64,000 nucleotides of DNA from an uncultured Pelagibacteraceae bacterium (lineage in GTDB: Bacteria > Pseudomonadota > Alphaproteobacteria > Pelagibacterales > Pelagibacteraceae). Location: assembly GCA_902611815.1 (NCBI GenBank), contig CACMAZ010000003.1, forward strand, positions 18,862 through 82,861, in the 5' to 3' direction. Position numbers and translations under genes: made by a program. Below, in pieces: positions 15,869 to 23,594 of this stretch (positions are counted from its first letter, which is position 1; every line of letters starts with the position of its first letter). Under the pieces are notes generated by a model. It was not told where the DNA came from. It saw nothing but the letters and a program-made list of their open reading frames with translations, and did no database searches.

Positions 15869-17083
15869 TTATCTTAGTTTTTTGCTTTTTAACTTTCCTT
15901 TTTTAAAATCAACTTCTACAAATGATCCTAAAGTATCACCAAATTTATCAAACTCTACACCTGTTGCACCTTCATAATTTATCTTTTTACCGTCACGTAA
16001 AATCTCTATAGCTTTTTTAATTTCTCCAGGGTAAATTTTTACACCTGGTTTATTAGCTACATCATGTATAATATTATTAGTATCTGTTTCTGAATAAATT
16101 TTTGCAAAATTTGATAATATTATAATCGCCGCAGCGTCGTAAGACTCATTCGTGTAAGGACTATCAGGATCTATTCCTGATTTTTGTGCGAGATTAACAA
16201 ATTTTTTTGAACCTAAATTTGATAACCCAGGCATATATCCAAAGGATTTTTTTAAATTTTTTTCCTTAAAATTATTAATTATTTTTTCCTCAATCATACC
16301 ATCTGGTAAAATAAAAGTATCAAACATGCCAATCTCCAACATTGCTTTGATTATTTTGTCACCTCCTGAATTTATATCACTTATAACTGCTAAGGCATCA
16401 CCACCTGCAGCACTTAAAGTAGATATATGCTTTGAATAGTCATTCGTATTTTTATTATGTGGTACCATAACTGAAGTTTTAATATTATTTTTTTTTAAGG
16501 CTTTATCGTAAGTTTCTGCAAATTTTTTATAGTCTCTATCACTGCTATAAGAAATAGCTAAATTCCGAATACCTCTATCTTTTGTAATATCTGCTAATAT
16601 CTGACTTCCTCTAATTTTTGAAGGAGTTGTTCTAAAAACAAAATCATTATCTTTTAATCCCATCAACTCATTTGAAGAGTCTGCTGGTGAAATTATTAAC
16701 ACTTTTTTGGGTATAAAAATTTCTTCTGCTATTTTTTTAGTAATATTGGGACATGCAGCACCTATAATTGCACTAACTCCATCTCTAATAAGTTTTTTTG
16801 CTGCATTCTTTGCTTTATTCGTATCATTACAAGTCGTATCAGCTCTTTGTACTTTAAAAGATATTTCATTATTTAAATCTATTTCATTGGCCACCTCGTT
16901 AAACGCTAATTCTGCAGAGTCCGCCATTGACGGCGTTAAGCTTTCAACATTACCTGTGAAACCCAAAAATATACCAACCTTAATCTCTTTATTTTGTTGA
17001 GCAGAGACATTGGTTATTAAAATTAAAAAACAAATTAAAAAAGTCTGAATTTTCGTAAGTGATATTTTAATTATCATATGCAT
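15869..17083 (-). CDS. LivK-type periplasmic binding protein (orphan)
   Basis: The protein is a type 1 periplasmic binding protein as used by branched-chain amino-acid/amide/urea (HAAT) ABC transporters. A signal peptide ends near VSA-QQN; the mature part begins with EIKVGIFLGFTGNVESL and has the DGVSAIIGAACPNITKKIAEE and VLIISPADSS segments that form the ligand pocket, with hinge strands NLAISYSSDRDY and ALAVISD. No permease or ATPase gene (livHMGF) adjoins, so it either borrows a permease encoded elsewhere or has another sensing role. The start could equally be the Met at residue 3 (17077). It converges with panB with a 2-base gap. Confidence 0.85.
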   Translation of the reverse strand: MHMIIKISLTKIQTFLICFLILITNVSAQQNKEIKVGIFLGFTGNVESLTPSMADSAELAFNEVANEIDLNNEISFKVQRADTTCNDTNKAKNAAKKLIRDGVSAIIGAACPNITKKIAEEIFIPKKVLIISPADSSNELMGLKDNDFVFRTTPSKIRGSQILADITKDRGIRNLAISYSSDRDYKKFAETYDKALKKNNIKTSVMVPHNKNTNDYSKHISTLSAAGGDALAVISDINSGGDKIIKAMLEIGMFDTFILPDGMIEEKIINNFKEKNLKKSFGYMPGLSNLGSKKFVNLAQKSGIDPDSPYTNESYDAAAIIILSNFAKIYSETDTNNIIHDVANKPGVKIYPGEIKKAIEILRDGKKINYEGATGVEFDKFGDTLGSFVEVDFKKGKLKSKKLR

Positions 17084-17123
17084 TAAACTTGGTATCTATA
17101 AAATTATAATATAACTTATTAAT

Positions 17124-17864
17124 ATGGATTCAAAAGTAATAAAACCTCAATTTATAAAAAAAACAAATCCAAGAGTGGGCCTTATTGTATTATCAACAGA
17201 TGTAATGATTGAAAAAGATTTTCTAAAAGTTTTTAATAATGTCACAGCTGACCTTTTTATTAATAGAATAACAAATTATAACCCTGTTACAGCAGAAAAT
17301 TTAAAAAAAATGACAAATAATATTACATCTGTTACAGCAAATATTTTACCTGGTGAGAAAGTTGATTGTGTAGTTTATGGATGCACTTCAGGAACAATTG
17401 TATCAGGATATGATAATATAAAAAAAAAAATTAATCTAGCAAAACCTAATGCTTCAGTAACAGCCCCTAGCACTGCAGCTTTAAATGCTTTAAAGAAAAA
17501 AAATATTAACAAGATATCGGTAGTCACACCATACATAAAGAGTGTCAATGATGATGTTGTCAATTTTTTTATAAATAATAATTTTGAAGTTACTTCAAAC
17601 ACATATTTCGACATAGAGTCTGATGTTGATATTGGGAAAGTAGACCAAGATAAATTATTTGAAATTTTATCTAACATTGATCACAAAAACGCAGAGGCAT
17701 TATTTGTATCTTGTACATCATTACCAGTTTTAAATATTATTGAAAAATTAGAAAAAAAATTAAATATGACTGTGCTATCAAGTAATCAAGCATTAATTTG
17801 GGAAACTTTAGAAAAAATTAATAGAAATAATTCTATAAAGGGTTATGGAAGTTTATTTTATTAA
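17124..17864 (+). CDS. Asp/Glu racemase-superfamily protein (maleate isomerase / EutA-like)
   Basis: The 246-residue protein has the two-lobed cysteine-pair architecture of the aspartate/glutamate racemase, arylmalonate decarboxylase and maleate cis-trans isomerase group: catalytic cysteine one in CVVYGCTSGT, cysteine two in LFVSCTSLP, with VTAPSTAALNAL between. The pattern is closest, from memory, to EutA of ectoine-utilisation clusters and to maleate isomerases. The next gene, 9 bases downstream, resembles ectoine hydrolase, which supports the EutA reading. Substrate remains unproven. It heads the operon that runs to 25.8 kb and is divergent from the LivK-type gene across 40 bases. Confidence 0.8.
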   Translation: MDSKVIKPQFIKKTNPRVGLIVLSTDVMIEKDFLKVFNNVTADLFINRITNYNPVTAENLKKMTNNITSVTANILPGEKVDCVVYGCTSGTIVSGYDNIKKKINLAKPNASVTAPSTAALNALKKKNINKISVVTPYIKSVNDDVVNFFINNNFEVTSNTYFDIESDVDIGKVDQDKLFEILSNIDHKNAEALFVSCTSLPVLNIIEKLEKKLNMTVLSSNQALIWETLEKINRNNSIKGYGSLFY

Positions 17865-17873
17865 CTTAAGATT

Positions 17874-19040
17874 ATGAATTTTTCTAAAAATGAATATAAA
17901 GATAGACTTAAAAAAGTTCAACAATCAATGCAAGATAAAGGTATTGAACTTTTAATTTCTCAAGACACAGCTAATATAAATTATTTAACAGGTTATGACG
18001 CATGGTCATTTTATTACGCACAGTGTGTCATCGTTCATGTTAATGCTGATGAACCTATATGTTTTATTAGAGCTCAAGATGCAGGCGGTGCATTTATAAA
18101 AACTTATTTGAAAAAAGAAAATATAATTATTTATGATGAGAAATATATTCACACATGGCCTTTACATCCTTATGACGCATTGGTTCATTTAATAAAAAAA
18201 AATAAATGGGATAAGCTTAATATTGGTGTAGAGATGGATGCCCATTATTTTACAGCCTATTGTTATGAAAAGCTCAAACAAGGATTGCCTAATGCTTCAA
18301 TTATTGACTCAGAGAGATTGGTAAATTGGGTGAGATTTGTAAAATCTGATGCTGAAATAGATTTTATGAAAAAGGCGGCAGTTATTTCAGAGAATGCAAT
18401 GAGAACAGCAATGGAAATAATTAATCCAGGTATAAGACAATGTGATGCTGTAGCTGAAATTCAAAAAAGTTTATTTAAAGGCACAAGTGAATATGGAGGA
18501 GAATACGCAAGTATAACTACATTATTACCAACAGGAAAAGGCACATCAGCATCTCATCTTACAGCTAGTGATGAAAAGTTTAAAAAAAGTGAAGCTACAG
18601 TTGTAGAGTTATCAGGAACTTACAAAAGGTATCACGCACCTATGGCAAGGACAGTAAATCTTGGTAAACCCGAGAAAAAAAAAATAGATGCGATGAATGC
18701 AACAAATGAAGCTTTAGAAGCAGGAATAGAGGCTAGTAAACCTGGCAATACAGCTAATGATGTTGCACAGAATTTTTGGAATGTATTAGACAAATATAAT
18801 ATTAAAAAAGAGTCTAGAACTGGTTATTCAATTGGCTTAGGGTATCCACCAGATTGGGGAGAACATACGGTTAATATTTCAAAAGGAGATATGACAATTT
18901 TGAAACCAAACGTTTGCTATCACATGATTGCTGTCATGCAATTTGGTGAATGGGGAGTTGAAGCATCAGAGTCTATAAGGATAACAGAAGATGGAAATGA
19001 GTTATTATGCAATTTTTCAAGAGATTTGCATGTAAAATAA
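17874..19040 (+). CDS. M24-family (creatinase/aminopeptidase P fold) hydrolase, ectoine hydrolase DoeA-like
   Basis: The 388-residue protein has an N-terminal creatinase domain (residues about 5-150; DTANINYLTGYDAWSF) and a C-terminal pita-bread domain (about 165-385). Several stretches, including SHLTASDEKF, YHAPMARTVNLG, GYSIGLGYPPDWGEH and the terminal RDLHVK, recall DoeA/EutD ectoine hydrolase as I remember it. The metal-ligand positions of true aminopeptidase P (D, D, H, E, E) look only partly kept (for example the VVELSGTYKRYHAP segment), as is typical of the non-peptidase amidohydrolase branch. Predicted role is hydrolysis of a cyclic amidine or related compatible solute brought in by the adjacent ABC system. 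Other M24 amidohydrolases are the alternative. Confidence 0.8.
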   Translation: MNFSKNEYKDRLKKVQQSMQDKGIELLISQDTANINYLTGYDAWSFYYAQCVIVHVNADEPICFIRAQDAGGAFIKTYLKKENIIIYDEKYIHTWPLHPYDALVHLIKKNKWDKLNIGVEMDAHYFTAYCYEKLKQGLPNASIIDSERLVNWVRFVKSDAEIDFMKKAAVISENAMRTAMEIINPGIRQCDAVAEIQKSLFKGTSEYGGEYASITTLLPTGKGTSASHLTASDEKFKKSEATVVELSGTYKRYHAPMARTVNLGKPEKKKIDAMNATNEALEAGIEASKPGNTANDVAQNFWNVLDKYNIKKESRTGYSIGLGYPPDWGEHTVNISKGDMTILKPNVCYHMIAVMQFGEWGVEASESIRITEDGNELLCNFSRDLHVK

Positions 19041-19082
19041 AAACTTGAAATATTAGCCTACAAATGTTTTAAACCTTGTTCA

Positions 19083-20171
19083 ATGTCAAAGAACCAGGAA
19101 TTTGTAAAATTCGATAAAGTGGATAAAAGTTACGACGGCAAGGTCCTTGTTGTAAAAGATTTAAATTTAGATATTGCTGAGGGAGAATTTATAACGATGC
19201 TTGGACCATCTGGTTCAGGTAAGACTACTTGTTTAATGATGTTAGCTGGTTTTGAAACACCAACAAACGGTGAAATTTTCTTAGATAAAAATCCTATATC
19301 GAACATACCACCTCATAAAAGAGGCATTGGAATGGTTTTTCAAAATTATGCATTGTTTCCCCACATGACGGTTTATGAAAACTTAGCCTTTCCTCTTAAA
19401 GTAAGAAAAATAAATAAAGATGAAATAGATAAGAAAGTTGATAAGGCATTATCAATGGTATCATTATCTGGTTTTGAAAACAGAATGCCGGGACAATTAT
19501 CAGGTGGTCAACAACAACGTGTTGCTGTTGCTAGAGCTTTAGTGTTCGATCCTCAAGTAGTATTAATGGACGAACCTTTAGGAGCCTTAGATAAAAATCT
19601 TAGAGAAAGTATGCAATATGAAATTAAACATATCCATGAAAGCATAGGCGTTACTGTTGTATACGTTACGCATGATCAGAGCGAGGCTCTTACAATGTCC
19701 AATCGGATTGCAGTGTTTAACGATGGAAAAGTACAGCAATTATCCTCTCCAGACAAATTGTACGAAGAGCCAGTTAATTCTTTTGTAGCAGAGTTTATTG
19801 GAGAAAATAATACTTTTGCAGGTGAGGTAACAAACGTTCAAAAGGATCAATGTAAAGTAAAATTATTAAATGGATCAGAGATAATTGCCAATCCAATATC
19901 TGTAAGTTCAAATGGTGACAAAACTACTGTATCATTAAGACCAGAAAGAGCTCTTATAAACACAAAAAACAAGATGGATAATAATTTTAAAGGTAAAATT
20001 GAGGAAGTCATTTATCATGGGGATCACACTAGAGTTAGAATAGATTTATTAGGAAACAAAGAATTCATTTTAAAAGTCCCAAACAGTTCTGCAAACATGG
20101 ATATTAAAATGGGAAATGAAATAAATGTTAGTTGGAATAGTCACGATGCAAGGGCTTTAGACCCAAAATAA
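19083..20171 (+). CDS. ABC transporter ATPase, spermidine/putrescine (PotA) type
   Basis: The 362-residue ATPase has Walker A (GPSGSGKTT, about residue 42), Q-loop (VFQNYALFPHMTV), signature LSGGQQQR, Walker B (VVLMDEPLGALD) and switch histidine (VTHDQSEALTMS), followed by a C-terminal TOBE regulatory domain from about residue 240. This is the PotA/CysA/UgpC arrangement. It powers the permeases at 21.5 and 22.7 kb. It lies 42 bases after the DoeA-like gene, and a separate promoter for the binding protein follows it. Confidence 0.93.
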   Translation: MSKNQEFVKFDKVDKSYDGKVLVVKDLNLDIAEGEFITMLGPSGSGKTTCLMMLAGFETPTNGEIFLDKNPISNIPPHKRGIGMVFQNYALFPHMTVYENLAFPLKVRKINKDEIDKKVDKALSMVSLSGFENRMPGQLSGGQQQRVAVARALVFDPQVVLMDEPLGALDKNLRESMQYEIKHIHESIGVTVVYVTHDQSEALTMSNRIAVFNDGKVQQLSSPDKLYEEPVNSFVAEFIGENNTFAGEVTNVQKDQCKVKLLNGSEIIANPISVSSNGDKTTVSLRPERALINTKNKMDNNFKGKIEEVIYHGDHTRVRIDLLGNKEFILKVPNSSANMDIKMGNEINVSWNSHDARALDPK

Positions 20172-20229
20172 ACCCCAGATTTAAATAAATTAGTCCTGAT
20201 AAACTAGGCATATTTAATGAAATGCGCTG

Positions 20230-20258
20230 TTGACTCCTTACTCATATATTGCTGTAAT
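20230..20258 (+). promoter_or_regulatory. Sigma-70-like promoter for the PotD-type binding protein
   Basis: TTGACT (20230-20235) and TGTAAT (20253-20258) are separated by exactly 17 bases, each matching the sigma-70 consensus at five of six positions. A start near 20265 would give a short leader containing the palindrome CGTTTAAACG (20273-20282) and the Shine-Dalgarno GGAGG (20282-20286). This is one of the clearest promoters in the window and would allow the binding protein to be made in excess of the upstream ATPase. Confidence 0.7.
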
Positions 20259-20290
20259 TAGCTTTTAAAAAACGTTTAAACGGAGGAATA

Positions 20291-21406
20291 ATGAAAAAAC
20301 TAAGTAAATTGTTACTAGTTCTATCTTTTGCACTTTCTATAAGCTCATCAGCATTTGCAGTTACTGTTGCATCTTGGGGTGGAGCATACACAGAGTCACA
20401 AAAGTTAGGATATGGTGACCCTGCTGCTAAGAAACTAGGCATATCGATCAATTGGGTCGATTACTCTGGTGGATTATCAGAAATTAAAGCACAAAAAGAA
20501 GCTGGCAAAATTACGTGGGATATAATTGACGTATATGCTATGGATACTATTACTGGATGTGACGAAGGTTTATTTGTTGAATTTGATTTCGATAAAGATT
20601 TCGCACCAGCTCCAGATGGAACTCCAGCGAGTAAAGATTACTTTGCTCCAATGCCAAGTAAGTGTGCTGTAGGTAATATTTTATATTCTTGGAACTATGC
20701 TTACAACACGAACAATGTTAAAGGCACACCAAAAACTATAAAAGATTTCTTTAACACAAAAAAATTCCCTGGAAAAAGAGCTATCTACAAAGGCGCTCTA
20801 ACAAACTTAGAGATTGCTTTAGCAGCAGATGGTATTAAACCAGGAAAAGGCGGCAAGAACATCTATAAAGCTTTAAACACTGAAAAAGGTGTTGAAAGAG
20901 CTATGAACAAGATCAAAGCACTTTGCACAGATCCTAACGGAGGATGTGTATTTTGGTCAGCAGGAGCTCAACCACCAGAGCTATTAGTATCTGGTGAAGT
21001 TGTTATGGCAACTGGTTGGAATGGTAGATTCTTCAACGCTGAAGTTGGTGAAGGTGCGCCGATCAAACAAGTTTGGGATGGCCAAGGACTTGACTACGAA
21101 TATTTCGTGCTAGTTAAAGGTGGACCAAACGAGTCTGATGCAAAAAAAGCATTGAGAGAGATGACAAGTACAGAAGGTTTAGCAGGAAGTGCAAAATATA
21201 TTGCATATGCTCCTTGGAGAAAATCATCACTTAAAGTTATGGCAAAAGGTGAGCCATGGTACAAAGATGGTAAGACTAATATGGTTCCACAAATGCCAAC
21301 TGCACCAGCAAACACAAAAAATTACTTCTTAGTTGATCCTATTTACTGGGCTGACAACGGCACAGAACTAGGTGAGAAATGGGAAGCGATGAAAGCTGGT
21401 CTATAA
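20291..21406 (+). CDS. ABC transporter periplasmic binding protein, PotD type
   Basis: A 23-residue signal peptide (ending AFA-VTVASWGG) precedes a type 2 periplasmic binding protein of the PotD/spermidine-putrescine family: ASWGGAYTES at the first strand, ITWDIIDVYAMD, and the NILYSWNYAYNT hinge. Length (371) is usual. The many cysteines (CDEG, KCAV, LCTDPNGGC) suggest one or two disulfides, unusual for this family. Codon choice is richer in C-ending codons (AAC, ATC, GAC) than in neighbours, a sign of strong expression. A dedicated promoter, a strong Shine-Dalgarno and a terminator bracket it. The ligand could be a polyamine or another cationic or zwitterionic solute. Confidence 0.9.
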   Translation: MKKLSKLLLVLSFALSISSSAFAVTVASWGGAYTESQKLGYGDPAAKKLGISINWVDYSGGLSEIKAQKEAGKITWDIIDVYAMDTITGCDEGLFVEFDFDKDFAPAPDGTPASKDYFAPMPSKCAVGNILYSWNYAYNTNNVKGTPKTIKDFFNTKKFPGKRAIYKGALTNLEIALAADGIKPGKGGKNIYKALNTEKGVERAMNKIKALCTDPNGGCVFWSAGAQPPELLVSGEVVMATGWNGRFFNAEVGEGAPIKQVWDGQGLDYEYFVLVKGGPNESDAKKALREMTSTEGLAGSAKYIAYAPWRKSSLKVMAKGEPWYKDGKTNMVPQMPTAPANTKNYFLVDPIYWADNGTELGEKWEAMKAGL

Positions 21407-21442
21407 TTTTAAGTTTTAAAGACTAAAATTATATATTATATT

Positions 21443-21476
21443 AAAGGGCGGTTTTATTAAACCGCCCTTTTTATTT
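21443..21476 (+). terminator. Strong intercistronic hairpin after the PotD-type gene
   Basis: AAAGGGCGGTTT (21443-21454) pairs perfectly with AAACCGCCCTTT (21459-21470) around the loop TATT, followed by TTATTT. It has the form of an intrinsic terminator with a short, interrupted T tract, so partial read-through to the permease genes is expected. It ends 6 bases before the PotB-type start codon, leaving no room for a Shine-Dalgarno. Confidence 0.85.
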
Positions 21477-22730
21477 ATGAGCTCAGAAACTAAACAAATA
21501 TTAACTACAGATGGTATACCTCTTGAAGTAAGCTTAAAGAAGGCTGAAAGAAAAAATAAAATCAAAGCATTTCTACTAGTTGCACCATTATTATTTTTTT
21601 TAATAATTACATACATTTTTCCTATTGGCGATATGCTTATGAGGAGTGTGGATGATAGAATGGTAACAAATATGCTACCAAACACATTTAAGTCTATGGA
21701 GAAATGGGATGGTAATGACATGCCGCCTGAAGAAGTATTTAAGTCTTTCTATATAGATTTTCAAAAATTAGTAGAGGAAAAACGTGATGGGAAACTCTCT
21801 ACCCAATTAAATTACACCAAAAATGGTTTTAAAAGTATTTTAAAAAAATTAAGAAGAAAAGCTAAAAATTTTGAAGAGGGAAATTATAAAGAGCAAATAA
21901 TGGCAGTTCACAAGAGATGGGCAGATGTTGAATATTGGCGGGCAATTAAAAGACGTGCACCGGCATATACAAATTCCAAATATTTAAAAGGGATTGATAT
22001 GTATAAAAATGAAGAAGGAAAAATAGTTAGTGTCGAGGAAGATAGAAGAGTTCATAGAGTGCTATGGCTCAGAACTTTAGAAATTGCTTTTTTTGTAACT
22101 TTGTTATGTTTTTTGATGGCATACCCAATAGCACATTTACTTGCAACATTGCCAATGAAGTACAGTAACCTTTTAATGATTTGTGTACTACTCCCATTTT
22201 GGACATCCTTGTTAGTTAGAACCGCAAGTTGGATGATACTTCTCCAACAGCAAGGAGTAGTTAATGACTTCTTTGTTATGATTGGGCTAGTAGCAGACGA
22301 TAACCGGCCAGAGATGATGTACAATAAAACTGGAACTTACGTTGCAATGACACAAATTTTATTACCTTTTATGGTTTTACCTTTATATAGTGTAATGAAA
22401 ACCATATCCCCAAGCTTAATGAGAGCTGGAAAATCACTTGGAGGCACACCATTTGTCACTTTTTGGAAGGTATATTTTCCATTAACTATTCCTGGAATTG
22501 GTGCGGGTTGCTTGTTAGTTTTTATACTTGCTATTGGATATTACATTACCCCAGCGCTAGTAGGCGGTGCGTCAGGCACCTTGATCAGTAACCAAATTGC
22601 ATTTCATATGAAGAGTACACTAGATTGGAGTTTTGCATCAGCAATGGGACTAATGTTACTAGCTGGAGTACTAGCAATTTATTGGGTTTATAACAAATTA
22701 GTTGGAATTGATAATATTAAACTAGGATAA
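21477..22730 (+). CDS. ABC transporter permease, PotB type with large N-terminal insertion
   Basis: The 417-residue protein has a first membrane helix (about residues 32-53), then a charged soluble stretch of about 140 residues (54-195), then the normal permease helices with the EAA-type cytoplasmic loop (SLMRAGKSLGGTPFVTFWKVYFPLTIPG) that docks the ATPase. Ordinary PotB proteins are about 280-310 residues, so the soluble insertion between helices 1 and 2, which would be periplasmic, is the odd feature. It may help receive the binding protein. There is no Shine-Dalgarno; the ATG follows 6 bases after the terminator stem. Confidence 0.9.
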   Translation: MSSETKQILTTDGIPLEVSLKKAERKNKIKAFLLVAPLLFFLIITYIFPIGDMLMRSVDDRMVTNMLPNTFKSMEKWDGNDMPPEEVFKSFYIDFQKLVEEKRDGKLSTQLNYTKNGFKSILKKLRRKAKNFEEGNYKEQIMAVHKRWADVEYWRAIKRRAPAYTNSKYLKGIDMYKNEEGKIVSVEEDRRVHRVLWLRTLEIAFFVTLLCFLMAYPIAHLLATLPMKYSNLLMICVLLPFWTSLLVRTASWMILLQQQGVVNDFFVMIGLVADDNRPEMMYNKTGTYVAMTQILLPFMVLPLYSVMKTISPSLMRAGKSLGGTPFVTFWKVYFPLTIPGIGAGCLLVFILAIGYYITPALVGGASGTLISNQIAFHMKSTLDWSFASAMGLMLLAGVLAIYWVYNKLVGIDNIKLG

Positions 22731-22732
22731 TT

Positions 22733-23587
22733 ATGGCATTACCAAAATATACAGAACCCCATTATAGAATTTGGCATTATTTTTATATTTTTATTTGCTC
22801 GTGTGTTTTTTTCTTTTTGATTGCACCTTTGTTCGTAATTTTCCCTTTGTCATTCAATGCAGAGGAATTTTTAAGTTTTTCCGAGGGGATGAAAAACCTT
22901 GATCCAGATGCATTTTCTTTAAGATGGTATAAAGATATGATTTACGGAACAAAAAACCCTTGGGGTCTAGCAGCTAAAAATAGCTTTGTCATTGCTATCT
23001 TTGCAACATTAGGTTCAGTTCTTTTAGGAACTGTTGCAGCATTAGGGTTAAGCAGCAGACACATGCCGTATAAAGGATTGATTATGGCAACACTAATTTC
23101 TCCAATGATCGTTCCTTTAATTATCTCTGGTGTAGCTATTTTCTTCTTCATGGCAAAAGCTGGTTTAGCGGCTACACATACTGGTATAGTTCTAGCTCAT
23201 ATAATTTTGGGAACACCATTTGTTGTAATAACTGTGACAGCTACTCTCTCAGGCTTCGATCATAGTGTAACTAGAGCTGCATCAAGTCTTGGTAGTGATC
23301 CAGTTAATACTTTCATGAAAATTACCTTACCTTTAATTTTACCGGGAGTAATTTCAGGTGGTTTATTTGCTTTTGTAACTTCTTTCGATGAAGTTGTTGT
23401 CGTATTATTTTTAGCTGGACTAGAGAATACAACTATTCCAATTCAAATGTGGACAGGTTTAAGAGAACAACTAAGTCCAACAATTCTTGCAGTTGCGACA
23501 TGTTTGATTATTTTATCTACACTTATTCTTGTTACAGCTGAGTTATTAAGAAGAAGATCTGAAAGACTCAGAGGAATTAATAGATAA
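22733..23587 (+). CDS. ABC transporter permease, PotC type
   Basis: The 284-residue inner-membrane protein has six hydrophobic segments and the EAA loop as SVTRAASSLGSDPVNTFMKITLPLILPGVISG. Length and layout match PotC. It starts 2 bases after the PotB-type stop and completes the importer together with the ATPase and the binding protein upstream. Substrate specificity is set by the binding protein and is not readable here. Confidence 0.92.
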   Translation: MALPKYTEPHYRIWHYFYIFICSCVFFFLIAPLFVIFPLSFNAEEFLSFSEGMKNLDPDAFSLRWYKDMIYGTKNPWGLAAKNSFVIAIFATLGSVLLGTVAALGLSSRHMPYKGLIMATLISPMIVPLIISGVAIFFFMAKAGLAATHTGIVLAHIILGTPFVVITVTATLSGFDHSVTRAASSLGSDPVNTFMKITLPLILPGVISGGLFAFVTSFDEVVVVLFLAGLENTTIPIQMWTGLREQLSPTILAVATCLIILSTLILVTAELLRRRSERLRGINR

Positions 23588-23594
23588 AAAATAA

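Noticed and set aside
17874-19040. Calling the M24 protein creatinase
   Set aside because: The fold is shared, but characteristic creatinase stretches such as the HNPVTTRKV segment are missing, and the DoeA-like GLGYPPDWGEH block is present.
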